Source of the DNA: an uncultured Desulfovibrionaceae bacterium
GTDB taxonomy: Bacteria > Desulfobacterota > Desulfovibrionia > Desulfovibrionales > Desulfovibrionaceae
DNA length: 6,001 nucleotides
Direction of reading: 5' to 3'
Assembly (NCBI GenBank): GCA_947178315.1
Contig: CAMWXW010000039.1
Coordinates: 1-6,001 of the forward strand
In this document: positions 4,909-6,001 of the stretch, piece by piece
Numbering within the stretch: position 1 is the first letter of the stretch
How the letters are laid out: each line of letters opens with the position of its first letter
The notes under the pieces: model-generated
What the model saw: only the letters and a program-made list of their open reading frames with translations
Database searches by the model: none
Told to the model about the DNA's origin: nothing
Made by a program: the position numbers and the translations under genes

Positions 4909-5931
4909 ATGTCAAAAGAGATAGTATTAACAGAAGTAGTAGAACCTCCAAAGGATTTTTCTCAGCAACATGATGAATCCAAAAAAGATGTAGAGGATAT
5001 ACAAACATTACAAGAGTTACCAGATGAGCTTGATGTACTTTTTGATACATCAGAATCTTCACTCACTTCTCCTGCTGAAGAAACAGACATTGATGCTTTG
5101 ATACAAGATACATTAAGTGATGATACTCCTTTAGAAACCACATCCCTTTTCGAAGATACTCCTAATACTACTCTTCCGGAAACAATATCAGAAGAGAGTA
5201 TACAATCTTCTGAAGAACATGAAACAACAAAAAGTGCTCTCGATAAATTAGATAATTTAGATGCTATGATTGACACGATGATGTCTGCACCTTCTACAGT
5301 TGAATCAACTCTTGTTGAAAAAATAGAAGCTCTTGATCAACGGATTGCTGTTTTAGAAAGTTCTCCAGCAGAGCTAAAAGGTGAGTTCTCATTACAAGAT
5401 GTTTACGAACGAACTATACATTTAGAAGGACAGTTTTCTATTCTACAGACTACTATTAGTGAAATTCAAGATCATCTCCAAGCTTTACTCTCTCTCCCTA
5501 AAAAAGTGAATGATATTGAAAAACAAATAGAGCCTCTTCTTATATCTCCACCTTCCCCTGAAGAACATGTATCTGCTATAGAGCAAATAGAACAGAGAAT
5601 AGAGAAATTTGAATCTTCAATTGGAGAGATGCAACAATCGCTTGATTCCTTCCACTCAATACAAAATCGACTCGATACTTTTGAGTCACAACTTTCTTCT
5701 TCTTTAGAAAAAGAAGCTTCCTCTTCTCAATTTGAAAACACTATTCTAGGAAAACTAGAGCAACTTGAACACACTGTTGATAGCATACTTGAAAAACAAC
5801 GTACAATTGAAGAGTCTACTTCTATACAAGCTATTCATGAAGCTCTTTTACCAAGTATAGAAAAAGAAGCTATTCTTGCTGCGTCTCGGATTATTAAAGA
5901 GGAATTACAAACCATATTGACGTGGAAATAA
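4909..5931 (+). CDS. Acidic coiled-coil protein of unknown function
   Basis: I do not recognise a named family. The 340-residue product lacks a signal peptide and membrane segment, so it is probably cytoplasmic, and it has no cysteine. Residues 1-130 are strongly acidic and rich in Ser, Thr, Asp and Glu, so probably disordered. They contain three copies of a short hydrophobic motif: LDVLFDT (41-47), IDALIQDT (61-68) and LDAMIDT (117-123). Residues 131-304 show heptad-like spacing typical of coiled coils (for example VEKIEALDQRIAVLE and IEQIEQRIEKFESSI), broken by prolines near 153, 197, 209 and 214-217. The C-terminus (305-337) is a separate amphipathic helix ending AASRIIKEELQTIL. I choose ATG 4909 (AAGG four bases upstream); an in-frame GTG at 4888 has no ribosome site and overlaps a possible -10. 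It stands alone after the c3 terminator. The layout of acidic linker, coiled coil and C-terminal helix suits a scaffold or partner-binding protein, which is inference. Confidence 0.8.
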   Translation: MSKEIVLTEVVEPPKDFSQQHDESKKDVEDIQTLQELPDELDVLFDTSESSLTSPAEETDIDALIQDTLSDDTPLETTSLFEDTPNTTLPETISEESIQSSEEHETTKSALDKLDNLDAMIDTMMSAPSTVESTLVEKIEALDQRIAVLESSPAELKGEFSLQDVYERTIHLEGQFSILQTTISEIQDHLQALLSLPKKVNDIEKQIEPLLISPPSPEEHVSAIEQIEQRIEKFESSIGEMQQSLDSFHSIQNRLDTFESQLSSSLEKEASSSQFENTILGKLEQLEHTVDSILEKQRTIEESTSIQAIHEALLPSIEKEAILAASRIIKEELQTILTWK

Positions 5932-5960
5932 CTTGTATATATAAATTTTTCTGCTCTATC

Positions 5961-5988
5961 TTGACTTTCTTTTTATGCAATGTATACT
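5961..5988 (+). promoter_or_regulatory. Strong sigma70-like promoter for a gene beyond the window
   Basis: TTGACT (5961-5966), 16-base spacer and TATACT (5983-5988) match the consensus at five of six positions each. The start of transcription would fall near 5995, so the gene it serves lies past the window end. No clear terminator hairpin separates it from the coiled-coil gene that stops at 5931. Confidence 0.6.
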
Positions 5989-6001
5989 TACTATGTTGAT
6001 G

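Noticed and set aside
4382..5276. Minus-strand open frames opposite c3 (4382-4648) and the coiled-coil gene (4962-5276)
   Set aside because: Shadows; the second is Ser/Val-rich simply because it is the complement of Glu/Asp/Thr codons.
1..6001. CRISPR array, insertion sequence, phage or defence system
   Set aside because: No spaced direct repeats, transposase or integrase frame, terminal repeats or att-like duplication of the tRNA 3' end were seen.

Overview
The window looks like a low-GC member of the Desulfovibrionaceae. Three things suggest this: a canonical four-heme cytochrome c3, the hallmark periplasmic electron carrier of that group; EttA and signal peptidase I with the sequence flavour of the group; and strongly AT-rich coding and intergenic DNA. 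The AT bias together with c3 makes a Lawsonia-like organism my best guess. That is recognition from memory, not a search result.

Layout. Positions 1-3985 are read from the minus strand and 4373-5931 from the plus strand, with a 387-base AT-rich divergent gap between them. Minus strand, in order of transcription: a small secreted protein of unknown function (3985-3686); tRNA-Leu(GAG) with its own promoter (3579-3493); a family 9 glycosyltransferase starting at a GTG only 65 bases after the tRNA (3428-2421); then a separate lepB-ettA operon (2268 to the window edge). The 3' end of ettA, about 15 codons, lies outside the window. Plus strand: cytochrome c3 with a TTGACA-type promoter and a perfect 8-bp terminator stem; an acidic, cysteine-free coiled-coil protein of unknown function; and a clear sigma70-like promoter at the very end that must serve a gene beyond the window.

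How the genes fit together. This is ordinary chromosomal housekeeping rather than a mobile or defence island. LepB would cleave the signal peptides of exported proteins, plausibly including the two seen here (cytochrome c3 and the small secreted protein). EttA gates translation elongation according to ATP/ADP balance. The GT9 enzyme probably adds a sugar to lipopolysaccharide core or O-chain. Cytochrome c3 carries electrons from periplasmic hydrogenase or formate dehydrogenase to membrane complexes. The least explained items are the acidic coiled-coil protein, which carries three copies of a short LDxL-type motif resembling the CheY-binding EIDALL motif of FliM, and the small secreted protein. 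No CRISPR array, transposon, att site or phage gene is visible.
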